From contig JAOXYB010033540.1 in the NCBI GenBank assembly GCA_028565635.1, positions 1,691-14,227 on the forward strand: 12,537 bases of DNA, read 5' to 3'. A model generated the notes under the pieces. That model did no database searches and was not told the origin of the DNA. It saw only the letters and a list, made by a program, of their open reading frames with translations. Positions 1 to 10,092 of the stretch are shown piece by piece. The stretch comes from Phoronis ovalis. Taxonomy: Eukaryota; Phoronida; Phoronidae. The position numbers were made by a program, and so were the translations under genes. Positions within the stretch are counted from its first letter, which is position 1. Each line of letters opens with the position of its first letter.

Positions 1-807
1 TGCACTTTGTTTTTTATGTGTTTTAAAGGCTTACCGGCACTTGTGCACTCAAGAAAATACCAGTTTATCATCCCTATGCATTTTATCTATCATAACATTA
101 GCATTAAATACTGTTTTAAACTTCAGATGTCGACCCATTTTAATAAAGTGCCAACCTTTTCAATACCTTACTGTATCACAATCACCAAAAGTTTAAAATT
201 TATGAATTACAGAAATATCAATAATATGCAATATTTACTTATGCTTTAACTTGTGCAGCACCATCTTCTCAAGTTCAAGTTAATTTATAAGTTCTACGAC
301 CCAAGAACTAAAGAATCAGTAATTTCTAATAGAGCCATCAGTAAACATTTTTTTAGTTATGAAGTACGGTAGTAGAGTTTAATCTATTAATTCAAACCTG
401 GTTGGCTAGAAGCACCGAGGTGCACCAGTGAGTTTACTAGTAGATTTGTGTTAGTTATCTCAGAAAATTATCTTTACAAGAAGATATTTTTCAAGAAATC
501 ATTAGACATAGAGTTTGCAAAAACTGCTATTCTATAGTTATACAATAAAAGGTCGCATATGCATTGTTATACATCAATTTAATTAATTAAAGTTCTATGC
601 TGTCTGCCTCATTTGGTATCATGCAGCACGTGTTGTCTGGCATGTTGCCTCGTGGCAGTATAAATTACTTTCATCAAGAGACTAATCTTTAATTTAAGCA
701 ATTTTTTTCCTTTCTGTCAATGTCCTCAACACGCTAGTGTACCTTTATATTGTAGCCCCAAACATGAACTGGTAAACTGTTATTAGTGATTCATGGTTTG
801 CGACTAG

Positions 808-1006
808 ATTAATTATAAATACAGCTGTCCCCAATCGAACAGGATTGGACTCTTTGTAGATGCCACTGCGGACGATCAGATTCTGTCCACTGAGGATAAT
901 AGTTTGCTGGTTTACATTGAGCTTCTACTTCTGTATGGCTCCTATTCAAGGGAAGCCCTTTAATTTTTGTATTAGTACTATAAATTTTGTAAGTTTTATC
1001 TAAACA
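808..1006. other. GC-richer patch open on both strands
   Basis: Bases about 822-960 are visibly richer in G and C than the flanks. The + strand is open for 51 codons from 808 to 960 (stop TAA at 961), with a non-repetitive amino-acid mix that includes the run RIGLFVDATADDQILSTEDN. The minus strand is open for 65 codons over 812-1006. Neither frame starts with a suitable ATG, and splice sites are poor: AG at 823-824 lacks a pyrimidine tract, and the good GTAAGT donor at 990-995 lies after the + stop. It could be an exon remnant, a fossil of a mobile element, or chance. I do not recognise the protein. Confidence 0.25.
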
Positions 1007-1351
1007 TTATGAATAATAAACATAAAAAGGATGCCATTAAAGCATACATTTTTTTTAAATAAAAAACTTGAAAAAGACTTGTTTTATGTTGAGAATACTA
1101 ACTTTCCGTGAACTATCATATGTTTCCTGGTAAAAACACTGCTGACACTTTTGTTCTTAGATAGAAAAATTACTAAATTGTAAGCAGTAGATATGTATTC
1201 TGAAGACTGACTAGTGTCTGTTTCTATATGCAGGGGGCTACTATTCAAGAAAAGAGGCTTTGTACATTATTATATATCTACTTACTGATTAACAATAAAA
1301 AACATTGAAATATTATTGTAAACTGTGACGTGTCAGAAATTTCCACTGCAG

Positions 1352-1371
1352 AGTGACCTCTGGTGGTCACT
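1352..1371. promoter_or_regulatory. Palindromic CTCF-like / half-site motif
   Basis: AGTGACC (1352-1358) and GGTCACT (1365-1371) form perfect 7-bp arms around a 6-base spacer. On the minus strand the interval 1353-1366 reads CCACCAGAGGTCAC, which fits the CTCF core consensus CCACYAGRKGGCRC at 13 of 14 positions. The arms also contain two everted GGTCA half-sites. Binding is inferred from motif match only. Confidence 0.35.
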
Positions 1372-3238
1372 AGACTTGCATCTCTCCAGTAAGCGGGTGT
1401 GGTATGGCGAAATTAACCATAGCAATCTAGTGATTCCCTGCAGTTCACGAATGACTAATGCCATAACTCAATTCATATAGTTTGTTCATAATTGTGATGG
1501 ATTGTGGGTTGCGTACAGTTTTTTTTTTCATGATGCCATCTGATGCATATAAATAGCTTATATGCAGCCAAAAAAATACACATAACTTAATTATTATGCT
1601 GAATTTGTATTTACATATAAATCTTTGGAACACCAGAAGTTTATGGCTATTTTTGGATTGACAATTTATTAATAAACCTCTCCAGTAATATCTAATATAT
1701 TATAAAATGCAGTAAAAGATCTACAGAAGTTATCATCTTTGATAAATTTTGTACACAGCATTGTGGTAAATCTACATACATTTTTTCTGTTTATGAATGG
1801 AAGTTTGTTGTTACTGATAAATAATTTGTCTCCAAAGTATTCCACCCCAGGCTTAATTGCTACCTGCATCTGAATAATTGCTTTCTACATCCTTATATAA
1901 GTTTTAATGTTATGACAGAAGTACATCATAGGGGTGACATTATGATCCACCAGTAACAACTACTGCATTGTCACTATATACTGGTTCAATCTTCCCTAAT
2001 AGTTTTCCAAGAAAAATACCTCATTGACTTTCTTGATGTCTACGTGTTCAAATCACTCATATGCTAATTTCTATTTTCCAATATTAACTTTGATCATCTA
2101 TTGTTTTGTGAATATTTGGCATACTATAAAACATGTTCAATGTTTTTATTCTTCTCGTCTAGATACTAAATCCATTTTGAAGCAAACAACTTTTTCCGCA
2201 AATCTCATCCAGTTTTTACTTGTTTTGTCACCTGATACCTAAAAGCAGCAGATTGTAATCAGTCCATCAGCATTAATATAATTTCTTTTTTATTAAAATA
2301 ATACATTTCATGCAGTAGAATGTGCATTCCTTTCTGGTAAAGACTGTGTTTATTTTGCAAGCCCTGTAGAGTTGAATAAACATATCAGAATATATCTCAA
2401 AATATGTTTAATTAAATAAATAACTTGGATTAAGCTGAACCCAAGCTGAAAGCATGGATTAGAAATTTTCAATTCATAATGTGCAGTTAGGTATTGCAAT
2501 GACTTATATAAATATAGATTCAAGTATGCTAAAAGGTTCAAACTGGTTACTGAACAGGAACAGTCTTGTATATTTTTTAAGATGGAGAATAAATTATATA
2601 TTTAAAGTGCAGGAAAACTATTCGATTCAATTTGCGGCTAGCGTAATAAAATGAACTGATTACAGAAACATCTTGAGCCAGCCAATTGTAACGTCAATAC
2701 TCGTTATAATTCATGAATCCCTACAGGGAGGGTATAGGTACTCTCGACATCCTACATCAGTAGGTTAACAGTACTGAGATTTTATATATAAATATGAACT
2801 TCATTCCATAGAAATGTTAGTCAAGACTGATGCATATCTAAAACATTTGCTGGTGCTATTTAATGAATTTCTGTTCAGACAGTCATTCTGATGAGAATTT
2901 TGCTATATTCACTTCAGTACATTTTTACAACTTACTGGAAAAACAATTAATAGATCTGTTTTTTCCCATGAATTAGCTATTTTTAGCTCATCACAGTATT
3001 TGCTGTAGATTTCCTAGAATTGAAGGTGTTCAGTTATTAAAGCTCAGGCAGGTGGAATAGTAACAATTAACTCATGAACTTGGTGAAGAATTTGTGTCCA
3101 GGTGTCTGAATAGGATTGTTCATCTGATTACGTGAATTTGTATGTAATTACGATATCATTCACGAAGACTGCAGATGGAAGTTTTAATATTGCTATTATT
3201 TATAGTTGTTAATTTCACAAGGAAGATATAGCAAATAT

Positions 3239-3252
3239 ATATACATGTATAT
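3239..3252. repeat. 14-bp perfect palindrome
   Basis: ATATACATGTATAT reads the same on both strands and directly precedes the larger inverted repeat at 3248-3282. It may be part of a regulatory block or simple AT-rich sequence. Confidence 0.5.
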
Positions 3253-3282
3253 TAATTAATACCTGAAAGTTTAATTAATATA
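3248..3282. repeat. Perfect 12-bp inverted repeat with 11-base loop
   Basis: The arms TATATTAATTAA (3248-3259) and TTAATTAATATA (3271-3282) are exact reverse complements around the loop TACCTGAAAGT. The arms contain homeodomain-type TAATTA cores. The first arm and part of the loop recur as ATTAATTCATACCTG at 3301-3315, 50 bp downstream, with 14 of 15 bases matching 3251-3265. Confidence 0.7.
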
Positions 3283-3639
3283 TAAAAGCTGTGATAAGAG
3301 ATTAATTCATACCTGTAACAACTTTATTAATTAATCAGCAATCGGCTGGAGGAAAAATAGGTATTAATGTACATACTAAACCAGAGGATATATCCAGTTT
3401 TAGAACGTTACTAACAATACGATTAACTGAAAAGTATTGTAGATATGTGTAGGAAAAATGCTATATGAGAAGCTGTATGAATGATATTTGAAAACCTGTT
3501 GTGATCAGACAGGAAGTTCTCTACCATTTGCCATTAGAAGAGGATATAGCTTTGAGAATAAAACTAATTATTTTAGCCTTTTCACGTTTCGTTGAACTTA
3601 TGCAGAGTTATTTGAAATAGACTGTGTTATCCTCTTCAG

Positions 3640-3736
3640 GGCATAGTTCGATCAAACTGTAAATCTGGATTGGTGTTAAAGAATTTTTTTGGAAATTATA
3701 TTTTTTCATCTGATTACATCGCGGTAATTAAAAAGA
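3640..3736 (+). other. Putative 5' UTR of the sarcospan-like gene
   Basis: This 97-base stretch has no ATG, contains an in-frame stop (TAA at 3725-3727), and leads directly into the coding start. It is preceded at 3638-3639 by an acceptor-like AG after a pyrimidine-rich tract (TCCTCTTCAG), so a noncoding exon may be spliced on upstream. A weaker AG at 3734-3735 is an alternative. Only transcript data could decide. Confidence 0.4.
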
Positions 3737-4195
3737 ATGCCATTACCGGAGAATAATAACATTCGTTATGTGGACCAAAGAGACCTAAGAAGTCTCCAAC
3801 GACAAAGAGCTTATTCAGCCCCTGCTGTGTCATTTCTAAAAACAGGGGTAAAGTATAAGAATGGAATATACTATCCTAACTGTCAAGAATGTGTTTCTCA
3901 TCGCCAGTATGTCATGGTACGTAGTGGCTATAATCCACATCAAAATCATAAACATTTGTCATCTAATGGTCATTGTAGCAGAACCGACGCCAGTGGTCAG
4001 CCAAGACGACTATCAACCATACAGAAGATGTCGAAGCATAAAGAATCCTTCGAAGCCAAATGCTGTCATATTAATGTCCTATTGGTTGTGATGCAAATGT
4101 TTCTTGGAATCATCATAGTGGCACTGGCATTCTACATGCAAACCATTACCTCTTCTCTATCAGTTAGGGATACTCCCTACTGGGCGGGCATACCG
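3737..4195 (+). CDS. SSPN: Sarcospan-like protein, first coding exon (partial gene)
   Basis: This exon encodes residues 1-153 of a sarcospan-family tetraspan membrane protein. In vertebrates, sarcospan sits in the muscle membrane with the sarcoglycans in the dystrophin-glycoprotein complex; that role here is inferred from family. Residues 1-110 are a basic, Ser/His/Gln-rich cytoplasmic tail, about twice the length I recall for the human one, with a PKA-type RRLS motif at 90-93. A Cys-Cys pair (109-110) precedes the first transmembrane helix (about 112-134), as in vertebrate sarcospan. The juxtamembrane stretch SSLSVRDTPYWAGI (139-152) nearly matches the human segment SSLLVRDTPFWAGI, which is the main evidence. 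The ATG at 3737 is chosen because an in-frame TAA lies at 3725-3727, A is at -3, and there is no ATG between 3640 and 3737. The exon ends CCG|GTGAGT, giving a phase-0 junction after codon 153. Helices 2-4 and the extracellular loop must lie beyond the window. Unspliced reading would add 15 hydrophobic codons before a TGA at 4241. Confidence 0.88.
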
Positions 4196-4201
4196 GTGAG
4201 T
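4196..4201 (+). other. Splice donor of sarcospan-like intron 1
   Basis: The sequence CCG|GTGAGT matches the metazoan 5' splice-site consensus at all six intron bases. It falls just after the conserved VRDTPYWAGI motif and leaves the reading frame in phase 0. Similarity to sarcospan stops at this point, which supports it as the true exon end rather than the TGA at 4241-4243. Confidence 0.85.
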
Positions 4202-5483
4202 ATATTTCTTTTATCAATTTTTACTGCAAACTATTTCAAATGAGTAGGGAACAAAATGGGGAGTGTGTAAAATTTCTTCTTGTGAAAAGATGGTGGGAAC
4301 TCATTCAGACACGCTGATTAAAGTTTGAAAGCAGAGAGTCGGTGAGAAAGAAAGTGGGTTTAGGTTTCACATTGTAGAGAATATTTAAATTTCTTATGAT
4401 ATATCCCGAACAGTCGGTAGCAAATCTGTAATTATTCGTCCCTTCACGATTCTATATTTGTTCTGCCGAAGGTGTAACAGGCAGTTCTTGTTTATCAAAC
4501 TGTCCCAAATCCATGGTAAATGCAAGAGTACAACACAAACATAATATTTAATAATTCACAGGCTTTGAACTTTTACAAATCTTGGGGGAAAACTGATGGT
4601 TGTTTGTAAATTAAACTGGGGTAAACATTTGTGCTTGTTTGAGCAACTAAACATTTTGTTCATATGTGAAATTTCTAAAATTCATCCACCTATGTCTTAT
4701 TTTGTATTCAGTTATGCTTGAAGTTGTAAACAGACTTGTACCATATACATCTTTTTCATATTTAGGATTTTTTTATATTTGAATACTCTATTAGATAAAA
4801 GTAAAGATATTTTCATACTTCTAGGAATTTATATATATAACCACAAAATGTAATGACAAATTGCGGTTTGAAAACCAATTGTTGCCAGCATAATTTCTAT
4901 TAATTAATATTATTCTTGTTTCATATTCCATCATAATATTACGCCTACCAAGCATTGTCTTCTGAAATAACGTACTAATCAATTCCTGTGTGGACAATAA
5001 ACTAGCATCATTTTCTTAGAAATATGGTTTTACCCCATTGTTTTTCATGCACTGTGAAACTCATTGTTCCCAGTTTTATCTAGCTATATAATGACTATAA
5101 ACAGCCATCAAGAGTTCAGATGAGTGACCTGAGGCTCAAACTATAAGTTATAGGTAAAACACATTTTTATGGTCACCTATAAGATTTTTGGATTTTTGTG
5201 TAGAACATCATGTAGAATAATCATCACATTCTTGAGGAATCTAATTGATACATAATTTTAGTCATGCATAAAAACCTTAAATTTTTCGCAACCCTTCAGT
5301 TCATGCACTGTCCTTGCTAATTATATTAACAGCAAAAGCAAAAAATTGTCAATTTCTGAAAAAGCTAGTTTACTGAAAATTAAAATTCTCATTGTTATAT
5401 TTAGCCGCTTCTCAAAACCTGAATACCCAAAACCCAAATACCTCGTAATGATATTTACTTACATTTGAAAAAGAACTTCCTTC

Positions 5484-5499
5484 TTTTAATTAATTAAAA
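5484..5499. repeat. 16-bp perfect AT palindrome
   Basis: TTTTAATTAATTAAAA is a perfect palindrome inside the intron. It contains TAATTA cores but has no other context. Confidence 0.5.
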
Positions 5500-6047
5500 T
5501 TTTGCATCTTTAAAAAACATAAAACTAGATTAAGTGTTGTTGCAGGCACTAGCAAAATGTTTTCAATAAGAATTCTAGGTTAATGAGAGAAAATTGTGTG
5601 ATAACTAACTGCTAACCTGTGCTGCGGTGTAGTTTTTATTGCCAAATTCTCGCTAGATTAGTAACGATATTCTTCGGCACGTAGGTGTAGGTGCATAGCA
5701 AGTAGCCTTGTAGTTTTTAAAAGAAAAAATGAAGTCACTTGTTGTTTATTTTTGCCATGGTTGTTATTCGGTATATTTCTGTTGGTAACCAGCGTGCTGT
5801 TTTATTGTATTGTTGTGTTGTGTGGGAATTATATATATTTCAAAAATTTCAGTATCGTACTAGAAATACTAAAAGTGGTATAATGTTAATAAATAAAGTC
5901 ATATATCGTCTGATTATGTGTAGAACCATTTGCTAATTTTGTTTGCTTATTTGTGTCTTTTCCATAAAAATAAAATCTTAAAATAAAATCAGACAGTAAT
6001 CCTTTAAAGCCTACTATTGCTTCAGATAAACAGACAGTGTAAATATA

Positions 6048-6084
6048 AAATAAGTACTAATACCTGTTTAATATTTACTTATTT
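6048..6084. repeat. 9-bp inverted repeat
   Basis: AAATAAGTA (6048-6056) and TACTTATTT (6076-6084) are exact reverse complements separated by 19 bases. This is a modest hairpin in the intron with no known role, and chance is plausible in such AT-rich sequence. Confidence 0.4.
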
Positions 6085-7528
6085 ATAAAGGCAAAATGTC
6101 AAACACTTACCTATTAATGCAAAGTCAAAAATATACATTTTGTATTTGAATATATAGTCATCATGAAACAAACACGATAACCTATTCTCAGGGTGAGGAA
6201 ATGGGATGTTATGTCTAGTAATTAAATACCTGCAGGGAACTGATGTAATAGCTGTGATGTATCTATGTACTGGCTACTTGTGTAGCTTAATCAGATGATA
6301 CAGTTATCTTGATGAGAATAGGAATCAGATATTATGACCTTAATAGCCTTCTTGACTGTTTCTCATTTTTGTTGAAACCATTCTTCTAAAAAAATCATAA
6401 ATAATGAATGTATCTTGGAGTCATTGTTTTGTGTTGGTTAGCTAGGCATGAAATTAACTGCATACAACTCTGTTATTGAGTCGTAATGACAAAGAATTGT
6501 ATGTCTATGATTAGAAGTTTAAATTCAAATACAATTGAATTGCATTGTGTTGTACAGTTTATGGTCACAGCCAGACTACAAGATTTCATAGAAACTTATG
6601 CCATCTTCCTTTTTTGGATTGACAACAATTTTTTTTTATTTCGTTATGAGTGTAATTAGCTGAAAGCAGTCTCTATTCATTTGCTGGCAATAAAATTACA
6701 TTTGATTAGAAAATTCGACCTGTTTATCAATATATGCTACTAGATACCACTTTGACTGAATAAATATTGGCATAAAAGTACACCAGAAAATGTTTCCTAT
6801 CTATCCTTATTAAGCAGTTCCTGCAACTAAAAAACGGAACAAAGTTGCACATGGGTTTATGAGGACAAGAATCTTTAATTAACACTCTATTGCACTACAA
6901 ATTAATTTATCGCGTAGCTGTGACCATGCATCTAGTTTTTTTGTGGAAATTGCCTTATTACATTCTCAAATCTTATTCGTCACTCGTTTCTAAGGAACCT
7001 AAACTCTAGTCCTTTAAATGCCTGAAGTAAAAATCTTAATATGTCTTGTTTGGTTACTTAGTGAGCACTTTAAATTTGCTTCATTTCAGACTTTTTAATG
7101 AAATTTACATTTTTAGAATATACTTTATAGCAGTTATGTAATGACGTGGTAAAAGTAGTAATAACTCGCATAAAATGATTCTGAGAAATTCAGTAATAAA
7201 ATAATATAAACATAAGTAGAATTTTAATCCGAAGGGATTAATATCAATCTAGATGAAGCTTTTATATTAATTCATTTTGAATAACTTCATTTCAGTTGTA
7301 AAATATGTGTAGTGAATTTTTATTTGAAAGTTTGCCATGTAATCAGGCTCGCAGGAGAAAGTAAATATGCAACATGCACTAAGAAACCAAACAACTGTTT
7401 TCAGAAGCAATATAAATGTTTCTGGTTTCTAAATTTTAATTAAACTTTTCTGACTAAATGTTTCGTTCTAATTCTCCATTTGCAGTTAACATTTAGTCTT
7501 TTACACTCCTTAAATCATCTATTTATAG

Positions 7529-7572
7529 ATCCATTCATTCATCCATCTATCCTTCCTTCTGTAAATCCATCT
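7529..7572 (+). repeat. Degenerate ATCC/ATTC tetranucleotide tract
   Basis: A run of variants of ATCC, ATTC, ATCT and TTCC units (7529-7560), followed by one more copy (AATCCATCT, to 7572), looks like a decayed microsatellite. A good acceptor-like sequence lies just upstream (7475-7485), but the 38-codon phase-0 reading beyond it runs through this low-complexity tract. Confidence 0.6.
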
Positions 7573-8056
7573 AAGAAAGCAATGAAGGACAACATTTGAC
7601 TTTGTCTATAAAGAAAAGCCAGCCATACAATTTTCCTGAGGTAATTGAAAGCAAAACATCCTTTGGAAATATTCAGTAAGAATTTTGGCACTAAAATTTA
7701 GTGGTTAATTGCAAAACTTGAGTAAGACAATGAAAACTTTACAAAAATGTTGGTGCTTATAGTACAGTATAAATGTTCTTTTTGTGTTTCATTATTTTGG
7801 GTCATGATGTATTAAAGTTTTACTAAACACTAAGCATTAATATGTAAAGTTGAGCACATCTTTTAGGAAAGTGAAAGTAAATTAAAGTGGAAATAAAAGG
7901 ATTTTATTGCCTATTAAAACTAAGTACATTTGCTACTGTATGATGATTTCGTAACTGTCAAGAGTGATATATGATTGATTATTTTTAATAGATTTTTACA
8001 TCAATCTAGCTAAAGAAATCTTTCAATTTAGCATTTTAACGCCCTTAATAATTCGC

Positions 8057-8097
8057 ACCTGTCAAGTCTGCCACACTTTTACCAGGACCTGACAGGT
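8057..8097. repeat. Inverted TGACAGGT pair
   Basis: ACCTGTCA (8057-8064) and TGACAGGT (8090-8097) are exact reverse complements 25 bases apart. TGACAG is the core bound by TALE homeodomain proteins (MEIS/TGIF type), and CACCTG at 8056-8061 is an E-box. This may be an intronic regulatory site or the remnant of a small inverted-repeat element. Confidence 0.3.
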
Positions 8098-9956
8098 TTT
8101 CAGTTTATAGAGCATTTATTTGCCAATTAAACATTTGACATAAATTATAGTGTTCCTTCAAAGAAGTGTGTATTTGTACCAAATGAATAACTTCTTATTT
8201 CTAATATGTTTCCTTTATGTCTATTCCGACTGACACCAGTTCATGAAGTTTCCTTAGGTAGGCATTGTAATTTGTAAATCGCCCATTAGCCCACCCATTG
8301 ATTCCAAATCATACTGATGCTGAGAAACATCAAAGAGTGACGCATTTTAGCTCAATTGTAACTTTAAAAAAAAAACAATCTTGTAATACACTTCCTGCAA
8401 TTTTTAATAATCCATTAAAATACTGTTACTAAATTGTGTGGTTTTCTTTTGTTTAGAAATGACAATGTCCGCGTATTTCACACCAAGTTTATTAAATTGG
8501 TGTCCCACCTGCTTTTATCCGTTGAACCCACTGTTTGTCATTCCCCCTCTCCCATGATCACTTCTTAAATTTTAATCAGATTGAAGGAAATTTGTCATAG
8601 ACCTGATTTGCACACAATCTATTGGGACACTTTATTATAGTTACTGGTATTTACTGGACAACTAAAGTAACAAGTTCAATATTTCCTAAGAATTTATTAA
8701 AATTTCAAAAGGATGAGAAGAAATTTATTGTAACTAACACATCGTTAACATAGTTATCGTGTACAAAATATATTATAAAATACCAAATTCTAGAATGCTT
8801 AAAATCATCTATAAAACAAAGTTAACATTTTTATCTATTTGCTGCAAAAACAATTTTTTGACATGTAAAATAGTAATCTTCACTTGTAATTAATAACAAC
8901 AGTTTATTGGTTATTAAAAAGTAATCAAACAGTAATAATGATATTCATGGCAGATATTATTAATTTTTTTGTGTAAGATCACTTTATGTATGTTGCAGAG
9001 AACCTTGTTAGTTTAACATTTATCAAGTTGATCTGTCAGTTCCAGTTAGGTAACCAAGAAAAGCGAATTAGCATAGTTAACATCAAATTACTGGCTTACC
9101 TGGATAGATAAATGTTCGCTCAGTCAGTTAAAGGATTGGATGCTGGCTCATTACTTTGCATTTGTATCCATAGTTCAATATTTCATATTTCTTCCGTTAC
9201 TTTTGAATGAAAATTACTGTACCAATTTATGGGTAAAAACTGATGGAAATCTCAGTTTATTTACATTTCCGTGTTTTTTCTTTAAATTTCATGTTCTTGT
9301 TGTTTATATGTGTACTCAAATTTGTCAGAAGTAACCAATTTAATTCCCGAGGTGATTGTATTGATTATGGTCGATTAGTCCCTTGTATCAAAATAACACA
9401 GCATTCTGGAAGTAAATAAAAAAATTCATAAATATTCATTCAAAAAAACATTCTTTTGAAAATAAAAACCATTGCCATAACATAATTTATAGCAAACGAA
9501 TGTGGAAATACTATTAATATTAAAGTTCATAAGGCACCATATCATAAGTGTCATGGCTTGACCATTATGTGGGGATTTGGACTCGAACAATATGAGATAA
9601 TTTTAAATCATTGCAAATTTTACAAAGAAAAAACTTGGTGACACTTTTACTCAGACTTCATTATAATGTATTGCTAGATGTTTAGCACCATAATGAATCA
9701 CACATGTTTATAAATGCAACAGCTTATCATAAGAACTTTTGCATCTTGACATTTATTTGTTTGGAAACTTCTGTTGGGAAGTGAAACGGTTATTTAGCTC
9801 TATAGGAATCCAACAAAGTAAAAGTAATTTTTACACCAAACTTACTGGATTAGAAATGCCGTTTTAAAAGTCCATAAATATATTTCATGTACCTTGATGA
9901 TTTGAAGAATTCTTGACAAATTTGATTGACATGATTATGGTATATGTAAACGTAAA

Positions 9957-10092
9957 GTTTGCCCGGATTTAGGGAAATTTCACTGGTATTTTAATGAAAT
10001 TTTACTACCGGTGAAATGTATTTACATTTACTGGAATTTTAGTAGTGTTTGCCAGGATTTAATGCAATTCCACTGGGATGTCGGCGAAATTT
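9957..10092 (+). repeat. Imperfect 90-bp tandem repeat with internal hairpin
   Basis: Two copies of a unit beginning GTTTGCC[CA]GGATTTA start at 9957 and 10047. They align without gaps over 46 bases with about 35 identities, and both carry CACTGG and GAAATTT blocks in the same order. Within copy 1, ATTTCACTGG (9977-9986) and CCGGTGAAAT (10008-10017) form inverted arms matching at 9 of 10 positions. The spacer between copies holds related fragments (ACTGGAATTTTAGTAGT), so the unit is itself built of sub-repeats. It looks like an old satellite-like or mobile-element remnant of unknown family. Confidence 0.55.

Larger units (their letters stand above)
1..3236. other. Upstream noncoding sequence
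   Basis: This is AT-rich sequence with no recognisable gene. Stop-free runs of 60-80 codons occur on both strands (for example 7-249, 1669-1869 minus and 2024-2242), but their composition is dominated by Lys, Asn, Ile, Phe and Tyr, as expected from random AT-rich DNA, and none matches a family I know. The items worth separate mention are the CTCF-like palindrome at 1352-1371 and the GC-richer patch at 808-1006. Confidence 0.6.
3237..3345 (+). promoter_or_regulatory. AT-rich block with TATA-like, GATA-type and TAATTA motifs
   Basis: Within about 110 bp there are several TTAATTAA/TAATTA homeodomain-type cores (3251, 3271, 3330 region), a TATA-box-like TATAAAAG at 3281-3288, and a GATA-type TGATAAG at 3292-3298. 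The block lies about 450 bp upstream of the sarcospan start codon on the same strand. If the TATA motif is used, transcription would start near 3310. A weak donor (ATAG|GTATTA, intron from 3361) and the acceptor at 3638-3639 could then remove a short 5' intron. AT-rich DNA makes such motifs cheap, so this is a hypothesis. Confidence 0.3.

Noticed and set aside
7-249. 80-codon frame at the left edge
   Set aside because: The composition is that of random AT-rich DNA. It has no motif, signal or recognised family.
1669-1869. 66-codon minus-strand frame ending near an AATAAA motif
   Set aside because: It reads somewhat like protein and an AG precedes its ATG, but upstream frames are broken by stops and I recognise no family. 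Runs of this length are expected about ten times by chance at this base composition (rough estimate).
2024-2242. 72-codon + frame, and a short minus-strand reading containing NWMRF that recalls PRDM SET domains
   Set aside because: The minus-strand stretch is only about 30 codons, lacks the following conserved SET motifs, and is interrupted by stops. The + frame is AT-driven hydrophobic sequence without a known family.
3861-4091. 76-codon frame overlapping the sarcospan exon
   Set aside because: It is a shifted reading of the sarcospan exon with no family features.
6555-6660. Candidate second sarcospan exon after TTGTACAG
   Set aside because: The phase-0 reading is open for 33 codons but lacks the Gly/Cys-rich second-helix character of sarcospan and has no usable donor.
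7475-7600. Strong acceptor-like sequence with branch-point motif ending TTTGCAG
   Set aside because: The phase-0 reading runs through a degenerate microsatellite and stops after 38 codons. It does not resemble sarcospan.
8425-8567. Acceptor-like TTCTTTTGTTTAG with TACTAA branch motif before a slightly GC-richer stretch
   Set aside because: Joined in phase 0 to the first exon it hits TGA at the second codon. The other frame gives about 36 unremarkable codons before a stop.
9570-9600. Minus-strand GTTCGAGTCC resembling a tRNA B box
   Set aside because: No matching T stem, A box or cloverleaf can be folded around it.
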